Source: CAZISM01 sp964541895
GTDB lineage: Bacteria; Zhuqueibacterota; Zhuqueibacteria; Residuimicrobiales; Residuimicrobiaceae
DNA length: 11,563 nucleotides
Reading direction: 5' to 3'
Assembly (NCBI GenBank): GCA_964541895.1
Contig: CAZISM010000154.1
Location: 1 to 11,563 of the forward strand
Shown: piece after piece, positions 5,878 to 11,563 of the stretch
How the letters are laid out: each line of letters opens with the position of its first letter
Position numbering within the stretch: position 1 is the first letter of the stretch
Notes under the pieces: generated by a model
The model's input: the letters and a program-made list of their open reading frames with translations, nothing else
Database searches by the model: none
What the model was told of the DNA's origin: nothing
Position numbers and translations under genes: made by a program

Positions 5878-7500
5878 GGAGAGCCTGTGAGCGTTGGAAT
5901 CCATTTCTGGATGATAAACTGTTGGTTCGGCGGCAGGACCAACAGCAACTCCGAGACGGTGTAATCGTTGCTCATGGCTTTCATAGCGACGATAAAAATC
6001 GGCAAACTGTTTTTGCTCCGCCTCGCTCCACAGCGCTTCCGCCAGAGCAAGCAGACGCGGAAAGATCTGTCGATCAATGGCCGAATCGGTTCTGGCGATA
6101 TGGGTCCACATGTTGGCCTGGCCGCCGAGAATGAACCTGGATTTTTCTTCCGGCAAACCTTCCGGAATCGGACAAAAGGCATAGGTTTTTTCAAGGGGTA
6201 TTCGCTTGACGTCATAGTCAAAATAGCAATGTGAGGTTGGCGACATCACCACCTCATGGTCCTGCATGGCGGCCTCCAGACCACCTTTCATTCCCCGCCA
6301 GGACATCACCGCCGCATTGGCTGCCAGGCCGCCTTCGAGGATTTCATCCCAGCCGATCATAATCCGGCCTTTGGAACTCACAAAGTCGCTGATTCGGCGC
6401 ATGAAATAGCTTTGCAGTTGGTCCTCATTCTGCAGACCTTCGTCTTTGAGCCGACGCTGGCATTTTGGGCACTCGTGCCACCGTGTTTTCGGCGCTTCAT
6501 CGCCGCCGACGTGAATATACCGGCTCGGAAACAGCTCCATGACCTCTGCAAGCACATCCGTCATCACGTCAAAAACCGCCTCATTGCCGGCACACAAAAT
6601 ATCCCTGGTCACTGCAGGACCCTGAAAGAACGGAAAGATATCGTGCTTTCTGCCGTTGCAGGACAATTCCGGATAAGCGGCCAGCAGAGCCGTGGCATGG
6701 CCGGGCATTTCTATCTCTGGCACCACGGTGATATGGCGCTGAGCCGCATAATGGACGATATCGCGGATCTCCTGTTGTGAATAATAGCCGTTTATTTCGC
6801 CGGCATATCCGGGTGCAAAACGGGACCCGACCTCAGTCAGGCGTGGGTGTTTCTTGATTTCTACCCGCCAACCCTGATCGTCGGTTAAGTGGAGGTGCAG
6901 AACGTTCATTTTATACATGGCCAGCAAATCGATGTAGCGAAGCAGGTACTCTTTGCGCAGAAAGGTCCGCGAACAGTCGAGCATGAGTCCGCGCCACTTG
7001 AACGCAGGCTTGTCCCGTATCGTCAGGCAGGGAACGCGCAGGTTGGCCTGGTTTGATGCGGCGGGAACGGCCGGCGGAATCGGCAGCAGCTGCCGCAGCG
7101 ACTGCATCGCATAAAAAATACCTGCCGCTTTATTGGCACGGATGTGAATGCCCTGTGGTCGAATTGCCAACTCGTAGCCTTCATTGCCCAGGGCATGTTG
7201 ATCAGCAAGCTGGAGTACAATGCCGCCAGCCGGCTTTTCATCAGCATGGTACTCGGCTGTCGGCATACGTTCCGGGACTCCAGGGAACAGCGCCTCTGAT
7301 AAATACGCAGCCACGTGTTGCAGCTCCGGTTGTTCAGCAGCTAAGGCAATGGCGGTGCGTGGGGTGATTTCATACCCTCCTTTTGCAACAGCGACCAGAG
7401 ATGGTTCAGGTATGAGGGCGATGTCCGGCTTTACCTGCGTTGTGCAGTGCACGAACAAAAAAACAAGAGAGAAAAAAAAGTATCGGATACCCGTCTTCAT
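5869..7500 (-). CDS. GH20 beta-N-acetylhexosaminidase, exported (possible lipoprotein)
   Basis: A 543-residue exo-acting glycosidase expected to remove terminal beta-linked GlcNAc or GalNAc by substrate-assisted catalysis. Residues 1-18 are a hydrophobic signal; Cys19 in FVHC could be a lipidation site, but His at -1 is unusual. Residues about 27-157 form the N-terminal GH20b-like domain and about 165-510 the (beta/alpha)8 barrel. The key motif HVGGDE is at 330-335, with catalytic Asp334-Glu335. Also present are WRGLMLDCSR (169-178), HLHLTDDQGWR (202-212), PEIEMPGHA (261-269), GWDE (383-386), MSWRG (399-403) and YFDY (426-429). At QANMWTH (461-467) His467 replaces the Glu usual in WTE, a residue that contacts the sugar in characterised GH20 enzymes. 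AGGAG lies 5 nt before the ATG. The length is normal for the family. The sulfotransferase gene lies 145 nt upstream and the propeller gene 72 nt downstream. Confidence 0.93.
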   Translation of the reverse strand: MKTGIRYFFFSLVFLFVHCTTQVKPDIALIPEPSLVAVAKGGYEITPRTAIALAAEQPELQHVAAYLSEALFPGVPERMPTAEYHADEKPAGGIVLQLADQHALGNEGYELAIRPQGIHIRANKAAGIFYAMQSLRQLLPIPPAVPAASNQANLRVPCLTIRDKPAFKWRGLMLDCSRTFLRKEYLLRYIDLLAMYKMNVLHLHLTDDQGWRVEIKKHPRLTEVGSRFAPGYAGEINGYYSQQEIRDIVHYAAQRHITVVPEIEMPGHATALLAAYPELSCNGRKHDIFPFFQGPAVTRDILCAGNEAVFDVMTDVLAEVMELFPSRYIHVGGDEAPKTRWHECPKCQRRLKDEGLQNEDQLQSYFMRRISDFVSSKGRIMIGWDEILEGGLAANAAVMSWRGMKGGLEAAMQDHEVVMSPTSHCYFDYDVKRIPLEKTYAFCPIPEGLPEEKSRFILGGQANMWTHIARTDSAIDRQIFPRLLALAEALWSEAEQKQFADFYRRYESHEQRLHRLGVAVGPAAEPTVYHPEMDSNAHRLSGR

Positions 7501-7586
7501 CGCTTCTCCTGTAGTGTAATGGTACTGCGCGTGGTTTTGTGGCGTTCATTGACATCAATTCGCGGTTGCTGAAGCTATCCGGTGCG

Positions 7587-7626
7587 GCTTGCGTTCGGCG
7601 CATTTTCTTCATCTCATGAAGCAAGC
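7587..7626 (-). repeat. Nested inverted repeats in the sulfotransferase-GH20 gap
   Basis: GCTTGC (7587-7592) can pair with GCAAGC (7621-7626), and within it CTTCAT (7607-7612) pairs with ATGAAG (7616-7621) around a 3-nt loop. The two stems share one base, so they compete slightly. No T-run follows on the minus strand. This lies 87-126 nt upstream of the GH20 ATG, inside a 145-nt gap that otherwise shows only the GH20 ribosome site (AGGAGA, 7505-7510). Confidence 0.25.
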
Positions 7627-7645
7627 GCGAAGGCTGCGTCCGCGA

Positions 7646-8614
7646 TCAGATCGAACCAAAAAGGCTCAAGGCCGTTTTTTGATCAGGTTTGTCCGTTACC
7701 GGCGAATAGAGTTTTTCCAGACCGAACAGGCTCATAATCTCAAACGCCTGCTCCACCTGAACGGCCGGCATGCGCGCTCTCCATCCATTATATTTGTATC
7801 CCTTAAAGTCACCGGCGCGATTCGTGCGCGCCGTTGAAGAAGGCTTCAAGATCACGCTCCGCGCTTTTGGCAGAGAACAGGACTGTCCCAAAAAAGAGAA
7901 CATTCTATCCAGTTCAGCTTCGGGGTTCAGCAGCAGGTCTTCGTAGAACAACAGGCAAACCTCATCTTTGTTGAACTGGTGAAACGGTACCCAGTAGGAA
8001 ATACACCAGAGAAAAAACAGCCTTTCAAGCCGGGATTCCGCTTTTTCATACCTGTCCATGACGGTTGTTCCGATATCCTGAACAAAAAGCTCGTTTGCGC
8101 GCAATCTTTCATAGGCACCGCTGCCCTGGCCAAAGACCGCCAGCCATGATTCCGCCACGGCGCAGGGATGCCGTACCAGAAGTATTATCTTGATTTCCGG
8201 AAAATGATCGTGCAGCCATTTTAAAAACATATTTACGCGAATGTCTTTGATCAGCCGCTTTTGCGGAAATACACACCTGTTTTTTTTGTCGCTCCATGGA
8301 GATCGGACCTTGCCGGACAGTATGTTCCGGGCAGACTGCAGCAGCCGGGGGTTGGAATGATCCGGTCTCAAATAAAATGGATATACAAAGCTCTGCGCTT
8401 CCCGCACCCGATCGTAGCGGAACGGCTCAAAAAGAACCCGATATATGTTATCACAATTGATGACTTCGGAAACCAGTGTGCTGCCGCTTCGACCTATACC
8501 GGCCACAAGGACGGTGTCACTCAAACCAATGTGCCTGTCAAAGGACACACCCCGCAATGCGTCCTGAATGCCAACAATCTTTTTCTGTAATCGTGTCAGC
8601 AAAGGTTGAGCCAT
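7646..8614 (-). CDS. PAPS-dependent sulfotransferase family protein, probably carbohydrate-directed
   Basis: A 322-residue protein, with no signal peptide, expected to transfer sulfate from PAPS to an acceptor in the cytoplasm. The 5'-phosphosulfate loop is GIGRSGST (residues 39-46). The 3'-phosphate site is LLVRHPCAVAESWL (145-158), with Arg148 and Ser156 at the conserved spacing. LFEPFR (61-66) recalls the FEP segment of carbohydrate sulfotransferases, and FYEDLLLNPEAEL (223-235) is the common YEDL-like helix. The start at 8614 is chosen because AGGA lies 7 nt upstream; ATG 8641 and TTG 8647 are in frame (11 residues longer at most) but lack a ribosome site. The acceptor is unknown: lipopolysaccharide, capsule, exopolysaccharide, glycolipid or small metabolite are all possible. 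Codon choice looks somewhat more AT-rich by eye than its neighbours, and it lies beside an AT-rich gap, which may hint at separate acquisition. No sulfotransferase partner such as PAPS synthase is in the window. Confidence 0.85.
   Translation of the reverse strand: MAQPLLTRLQKKIVGIQDALRGVSFDRHIGLSDTVLVAGIGRSGSTLVSEVINCDNIYRVLFEPFRYDRVREAQSFVYPFYLRPDHSNPRLLQSARNILSGKVRSPWSDKKNRCVFPQKRLIKDIRVNMFLKWLHDHFPEIKIILLVRHPCAVAESWLAVFGQGSGAYERLRANELFVQDIGTTVMDRYEKAESRLERLFFLWCISYWVPFHQFNKDEVCLLFYEDLLLNPEAELDRMFSFLGQSCSLPKARSVILKPSSTARTNRAGDFKGYKYNGWRARMPAVQVEQAFEIMSLFGLEKLYSPVTDKPDQKTALSLFGSI
7658..7680 (-). terminator. Weak terminator-like hairpin inside the end of the sulfotransferase gene
   Basis: On the minus strand an A-run and AC precede GGC-CTTGA-GCC, followed by TTTTT. 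The A-run and T-run can extend the 3-bp GC stem. It overlaps codons just before the TGA at 7646-7648. The short GC core makes termination doubtful; if active it would partly uncouple GH20 from the sulfotransferase. Confidence 0.25.
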
Positions 8615-8851
8615 ATGCAGATCCTCATTTGGTGACGCCATGGTCAAACAAGTTGTTTTCTAAAAAAACACATGCGGACAGACCGAAAGAGTATGCCTGA
8701 TCGGGCGTATTCTTTTGCGGGCCATAAAAGGTCGCGCGCGCTCGAAAAGTTAGCCAAGCTCGCTATTAAAAACAAGAATATTTGTATGTAGCGAAAAAAC
8801 TAATACAAGTGTATCCATACCGGCGGCAAAGTTAATACGATAAACCTAATG
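8615..8851. other. AT-rich intergenic leader upstream of the sulfotransferase gene
   Basis: With the small doubtful ORF beside it, this forms a stretch of about 355 nt without an established gene. It is visibly AT-richer than its flanks, especially around 8760-8845. It contains the dyad ATGCCT-GATC-GGGCGT (8693-8708, six pairs including two G-U on the plus strand), the palindrome GTATCCATAC half-sites (8811-8820), an alternating CGCGCGCGC run near 8731-8740, and TTTGTAT/ATACAA arms (8781-8808). A promoter for the sulfotransferase gene and perhaps an operator would be expected here. No RNA gene could be recognised. Confidence 0.4.
8781..8808 (-). promoter_or_regulatory. Tentative sigma70-like promoter for the sulfotransferase gene
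   Basis: On the minus strand TTGTAT (8803-8808) is separated by 16 nt from TACAAA (8781-8786). Each hexamer matches the -35 or -10 consensus only partly. The two elements are also near reverse complements of each other, so the site may instead be an operator-like dyad. It would give a leader of about 160 nt. If the organism uses Bacteroidota-type promoters this call is wrong. Confidence 0.18.
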
Positions 8852-8959
8852 CTATCGCGCTTCCTCATTGAACAGGGCACGAATCTCGGCACGCGCGCGG
8901 GCGGCCATGGTGAATCCGGCAGCCGCCATCATTACTCTGGAAAAAGTGATCCAATGCAA
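8852..8959 (-). CDS. Possible 35-residue small ORF after the DUF5916 gene
   Basis: A TTG at 8957-8959 is preceded by GGGAGG with a 4-nt spacer, starting 10 nt after the DUF5916 stop, and the frame runs to TAG at 8852-8854. Alternative ATG codons occur at codons 10, 11 and 20. The product has a mildly hydrophobic N-terminal half (ITFSRVMMAAAGFTMAA) and a charged, helix-prone end (RARAEIRALFNEEAR). I do not recognise it. The good ribosome site and tight spacing favour a real translationally coupled peptide; the TTG start and short length argue against it. It could also be the tail of a decayed gene. Confidence 0.25.
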   Translation of the reverse strand: MHWITFSRVMMAAAGFTMAARARAEIRALFNEEAR

Positions 8960-8969
8960 AGAGCCTCCC

Positions 8970-11366
8970 TCAAATGGTAAAATAATAGGAGAGTTTGGCC
9001 AGCACCGTCCGGTTCCTGAACAGAAAATAGCGGCTCACCAGTTCATCGCCGAGATCGTCACGGCCTTCGTTATAGGCGATAAAAAAATAGCTGCCGGGAC
9101 GATACTGCCAACTCAGCAGGGCGCTGATCAGGTAATCGTTTTTCATGGTACGGACGTCGTACCAGGTAGTGGCAAAGCGTCCGCGCAGCTGCAGCCTGAC
9201 GTAGAAATCCTTGGTGAACATAAATGAAGTATAAGAAGATAGCTGCCAGAAGCGGCCATCGGTTCGGCCTGAAGGATCACAGGTGCGGGCGAATTCCAGT
9301 TGCAGGTCCGAGGTCAACTGATAGGTCAGCTGCCCTTCGCCGCCGAGGCGCAGGCGGCGCATAGTCCCGAGATATTTTTGCGCAAAATTATAATAGGATC
9401 CGGCCTGCCAATCCCAATTTCCGGCAAAACGTGCGCCTTTGAGCACCGGTTTGGTCGTATAGTTCAGATACCAGGTATGGCCAGAGTAACGTCCGGTCAC
9501 TTCAGACTCGCGATAGCGGCCCAAACCGGAGGTGAACTGCATTTCGTTGTTAAAATCCAGCAGCAGTTCGGATTGCCATTGCCAGGTGGCGACGGTATGA
9601 AGGTCGACGGCGACAAATACAGAGCCGTTATCCTTCCTCTGCACAGCACCGAATTCAGCAGCCGGCAGCAGCGTCGGGTTCTGCTGCAGCCAGGTGTTGA
9701 GGTACTCCCTGGTGTAGAGCTCGTGGCCGATGCGGGCCTGCGAATTCCAATAGATTCTGCGAATGTGTTTGCCATAAATGCGGGGACCGAACCGCGTGTT
9801 CAAGCGGCCGAACTGCCAACCGCGATCCGGCTCCTTTTTAACATAACCGATCCCGTTGATGTCGAATTGGGCTTCGGTGCGGTTGAATTCCATGTCAAAG
9901 CCCAAAAGATCGCCGGTGCGGGTCAACAGCAGCTTGCAGGCAGAGCTGAACGGCTGGTACGCGCGAGTCAGGCGGCGGGCGGCCTGGTAATCGAGAAAAA
10001 AGTTGCCCGGCATGACCAGGGTGCCGTCGATTCCCATAACCCGGTCATAGCCGTTTTGCATCTCTTTGCCGGCTGCCAGGATTCCCAAACTGCTGGAATT
10101 GAACAGATCTTTTTTCAAACGGGCCACGGTAAAAGTGGCCTTTTCCGCCATAGCGGCGTCATTGCCGGTGTTGGCCAGCATGGAGCGACCGGTGCGGCAG
10201 GAGAGCAGGCCGTACTCAAATCCTTTGGTGGTTTTGCCGGTAATTTTAAGCCCGCCCAGGATATCACCCCGGCTGCCGATGCGGCGGCTGTAGAACAGCT
10301 CCATCGGAGTATTGAAAATATTGGTGCGCTCGGTGAAAAAGGGTCGCAGTTCGCTGAAACGGGTAGGAAAGCGGGTGAGATTGATATCCGCCACATCAGC
10401 GTCCACCTGGGCAAAGTCGGGATTGACAGCAAGGTCGGCGGTGAAATTGTTGGCCGGATTAAAGCGCAGATCCAGGCCGGCCGAGAGCCGCTGGTCAGGC
10501 GCGGCTGTCCCTGCTTTGCTGCTGCCGGCCAGTCCGTATGGACGAACTTCCAGATGCCGGCCTGATCTGATACCGCTCAGGCCGGCCAAATGGCCCAGGC
10601 GTGACATGCGCGTGTTCATCTCCCATTCGGGCAGATGAGGCACCCAGTTGCTCCTGGAAGCGGATTTGGAGATGGTGCGCAACATGGTAAAGCCCCAGAG
10701 GTGTTCCGGCAAATCGCGAAAGCGCATATTGAAAAAGGGAATTTTCAATTCCGCGTACCAGCCGCGCCGGTCTCTGGAGCCTGCAGAATACCAGATCCCG
10801 TCCCAGTTGGCGTCGCGTTTGACATCGTCAAAGCGCAATTCGTCGTTTTGCACGCCCGCGGGCGTGACGTTGAATTTGTAGCCGGTGCGATGATCGTGAT
10901 AGGTATCGATAAAGATCTGCAGATTGTCCGGACTGCTGTTGCCGCGCGGCTGCAGCTGCCAGACGATTTTATCCGGTTCGCTCTCCCAGCACCAGACGCC
11001 GATGTAGAGATTGTTCGCGTCATAAAGAACGGCAAATTCGGTTTGTTCATCGGGCTCTATGTAGGGATAGGGATCTTTTTCCGTGAAACGGCCCTGATGT
11101 TCCGCCTGTTGCCAGGCGGCTTCATCCAGCCGGCCGTCCAGTTGAATTCGATCCTGAGCCGTAAGTCGATAGGCGCGAATCCGGTAACGGGTGGTGGAGG
11201 TGTCCAGGGCTGCTTCGCGCAGGGAATCGATATAGGCTTTGCTGTACCGGGACGGATCATAGCGCTGTTGCCGGTTTTGGGCGGAAAGCATAGGGGCTGA
11301 AAGGAGCGCCACTCCAGTCAAGAGTTTCAGCCATGGAATTCTGTACGATCTGGCAGCCCGTGTCAT
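8970..11366 (-). CDS. DUF5916 family protein: CBM9-like domain plus outer-membrane beta-barrel
   Basis: A 798-residue protein with a signal peptide at 1-29 (basic start, LLTGVALLSAPMLSA). Residues about 60-260 form a CBM9-like domain: IQLDGRLDEAAWQQA (74-88), FAVLYDANNLYIGVWCWE (111-128) and IFIDTYHDHRTGYKFNVTPA (151-170). The remainder is a strand-rich region, expected to be an outer-membrane barrel. It contains the family hallmark RPFFTERTNIFNTP followed by LFYSRRIGSRGD, and ends in SYYFTI. CBM9-like domains often bind sugars, but the role of DUF5916 proteins is unknown; transport or surface binding of a glycan or peptide is a reasonable guess. The start ATG at 11366 gives a good signal peptide but has no obvious Shine-Dalgarno, unlike most genes here. 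It is the first minus-strand gene and is separated from the sulfotransferase by about 355 nt, so it is probably its own unit. Confidence 0.88.
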   Translation of the reverse strand: MTRAARSYRIPWLKLLTGVALLSAPMLSAQNRQQRYDPSRYSKAYIDSLREAALDTSTTRYRIRAYRLTAQDRIQLDGRLDEAAWQQAEHQGRFTEKDPYPYIEPDEQTEFAVLYDANNLYIGVWCWESEPDKIVWQLQPRGNSSPDNLQIFIDTYHDHRTGYKFNVTPAGVQNDELRFDDVKRDANWDGIWYSAGSRDRRGWYAELKIPFFNMRFRDLPEHLWGFTMLRTISKSASRSNWVPHLPEWEMNTRMSRLGHLAGLSGIRSGRHLEVRPYGLAGSSKAGTAAPDQRLSAGLDLRFNPANNFTADLAVNPDFAQVDADVADINLTRFPTRFSELRPFFTERTNIFNTPMELFYSRRIGSRGDILGGLKITGKTTKGFEYGLLSCRTGRSMLANTGNDAAMAEKATFTVARLKKDLFNSSSLGILAAGKEMQNGYDRVMGIDGTLVMPGNFFLDYQAARRLTRAYQPFSSACKLLLTRTGDLLGFDMEFNRTEAQFDINGIGYVKKEPDRGWQFGRLNTRFGPRIYGKHIRRIYWNSQARIGHELYTREYLNTWLQQNPTLLPAAEFGAVQRKDNGSVFVAVDLHTVATWQWQSELLLDFNNEMQFTSGLGRYRESEVTGRYSGHTWYLNYTTKPVLKGARFAGNWDWQAGSYYNFAQKYLGTMRRLRLGGEGQLTYQLTSDLQLEFARTCDPSGRTDGRFWQLSSYTSFMFTKDFYVRLQLRGRFATTWYDVRTMKNDYLISALLSWQYRPGSYFFIAYNEGRDDLGDELVSRYFLFRNRTVLAKLSYYFTI

Positions 11367-11401
11367 AGCGGGAATATAATCAATTTACAAGGAGGGTCAA
11401 A

Positions 11402-11431
11402 GTGGAAAGTGCCTGGATGCCGGATATGTAA
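11402..11431 (+). other. Nine-codon ORF with a near-perfect Shine-Dalgarno
   Basis: AAGGAGGG (11389-11396) lies 5 nt before GTG at 11402, followed by eight more sense codons (MESAWMPDM) and TAA at 11429-11431. It is divergent from the DUF5916 gene, whose start is 35 nt to the left. It may be a leader peptide for a gene beyond the right edge, a remnant start of a broken gene, or chance. Nothing in the peptide suggests amino-acid-specific attenuation. Confidence 0.2.
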
Positions 11432-11448
11432 TTGCTTAAAACGCTAAA

Positions 11449-11467
11449 GGATCTCTCGCGCAGATCC
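11449..11467 (+). repeat. Hairpin between the two short right-edge frames
   Basis: GGATCT (11449-11454) and AGATCC (11462-11467) are exact reverse complements around the 7-nt loop CTCGCGC. No T-run follows. It sits between the nine-codon ORF and the frame starting at 11506, a layout compatible with a regulated leader, but this is speculative. Confidence 0.3.
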
Positions 11468-11505
11468 GCCAAGATGTTTATTGAGCGACTTTTACAGAGG
11501 ATTAC

Positions 11506-11563
11506 ATGGTTGGAGCCGCTTCCCGGAAGCGACTTTCGGCGACAAAAGCCGCATGCTTCGCCC
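11506..11563 (+). CDS. Possible start of a gene running off the right edge
   Basis: ATG at 11506 has AGAGG 5 nt upstream and the frame stays open to the window end (MVGAASRKRLSATKAACFA, 19 residues). The residues show no recognisable domain. Two hairpins cover the segment: CGCTTC/GAAGCG (11517-11531) and CGGC/GCCG (11537-11551). The nonamer AGCGACTTT occurs at 11484-11492 and again at 11528-11536. Such structure is more typical of non-coding DNA, so coding status is weak. Confidence 0.15.
   Translation, partial: MVGAASRKRLSATKAACFA

Noticed and set aside
8615..8647. Longer sulfotransferase starts (TTG 8647, ATG 8641)
   Set aside because: No Shine-Dalgarno precedes them, while ATG 8614 has AGGA at 7 nt; the longer form remains possible.
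8831..8838. TAACTTTG on the minus strand as a Bacteroidota -7 promoter box
   Set aside because: It matches TAnnTTTG, but no TTTG-like -33 element is seen at the expected distance, and it would fire far upstream of the sulfotransferase.
8868..9227. 119-codon plus-strand frame across the end of the DUF5916 gene
   Set aside because: Mostly antisense to DUF5916 coding sequence, no domain and no convincing start signal.
9300..10565. 421-codon plus-strand open frame opposite the DUF5916 gene
   Set aside because: It is fully antisense to a gene with clear domain hallmarks, has low-complexity Gly/Ala/Gln-rich content, no recognisable domain and no plausible ribosome site; a shadow of GC-biased codons.
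10635..11300. 221-codon plus-strand frame opposite the CBM9-like domain
   Set aside because: Antisense to a well-supported domain; composition looks like reverse-frame translation.
1..11563. CRISPR array, tRNA, rRNA, transposase or phage gene
   Set aside because: No regularly spaced repeats, cloverleaf sequence, rRNA segment, transposase or phage-like protein was recognised on either strand.

Overview
The window reads as a piece of chromosome from a Gram-negative, diderm bacterium, most likely in or near the Bacteroidota/FCB assemblage. Four points support this. There is an outer-membrane barrel of a type I associate with Bacteroidota, and a DUF5916 (CBM9-like plus barrel) protein. There are exported glycan-active enzymes, and a DUF294/DUF485/ActP acetate-uptake set. 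Most genes have clear Shine-Dalgarno sequences (AGGAGA, AAGGAG, GGAGG) and the base composition is moderately GC-rich by eye. That fits a candidate FCB phylum (for example KSB1- or Calditrichota-like) better than a classical Bacteroides. The taxonomic guess is inference only.

Left block, plus strand (2-3783): the C-terminal part of a DUF294-type signalling nucleotidyltransferase, a two-helix DUF485 protein, an ActP-type sodium/acetate symporter and an outer-membrane porin-like barrel. All are co-directional. The first three are closely spaced and share a leader motif; a strong hairpin without a U-tract separates the symporter from the porin. Together they look like an operon moving a small carboxylate through the outer membrane (porin) and inner membrane (ActP/DUF485), with the DUF294 protein as a likely signalling component.

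Middle, convergent junction (3784-3951): a perfect 11-bp inverted repeat and further dyads lie between the left block and the minus-strand block.

Right block, minus strand, in transcription order: a DUF5916 outer-membrane barrel (11366-8970), a possible 35-residue ORF, an AT-rich leader region, a PAPS-dependent sulfotransferase, a GH20 beta-N-acetylhexosaminidase with a signal sequence, and an exported sialidase-like beta-propeller with a C-terminal jelly-roll-like domain. The last three lie close together and may form a glycan-processing unit. It combines a cytoplasmic sulfate-adding enzyme with two exported glycan-active proteins.

Right edge (11367-11563): no convincing gene, but two short plus-strand frames with Shine-Dalgarno-like sequences and several hairpins.

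I found no rRNA, tRNA, CRISPR array, insertion sequence or phage gene. The least explained items are the sialidase-like family, the sulfotransferase/GH20 pairing, a Glu-to-His change at a GH20 active-site position, and several structured intergenic regions.
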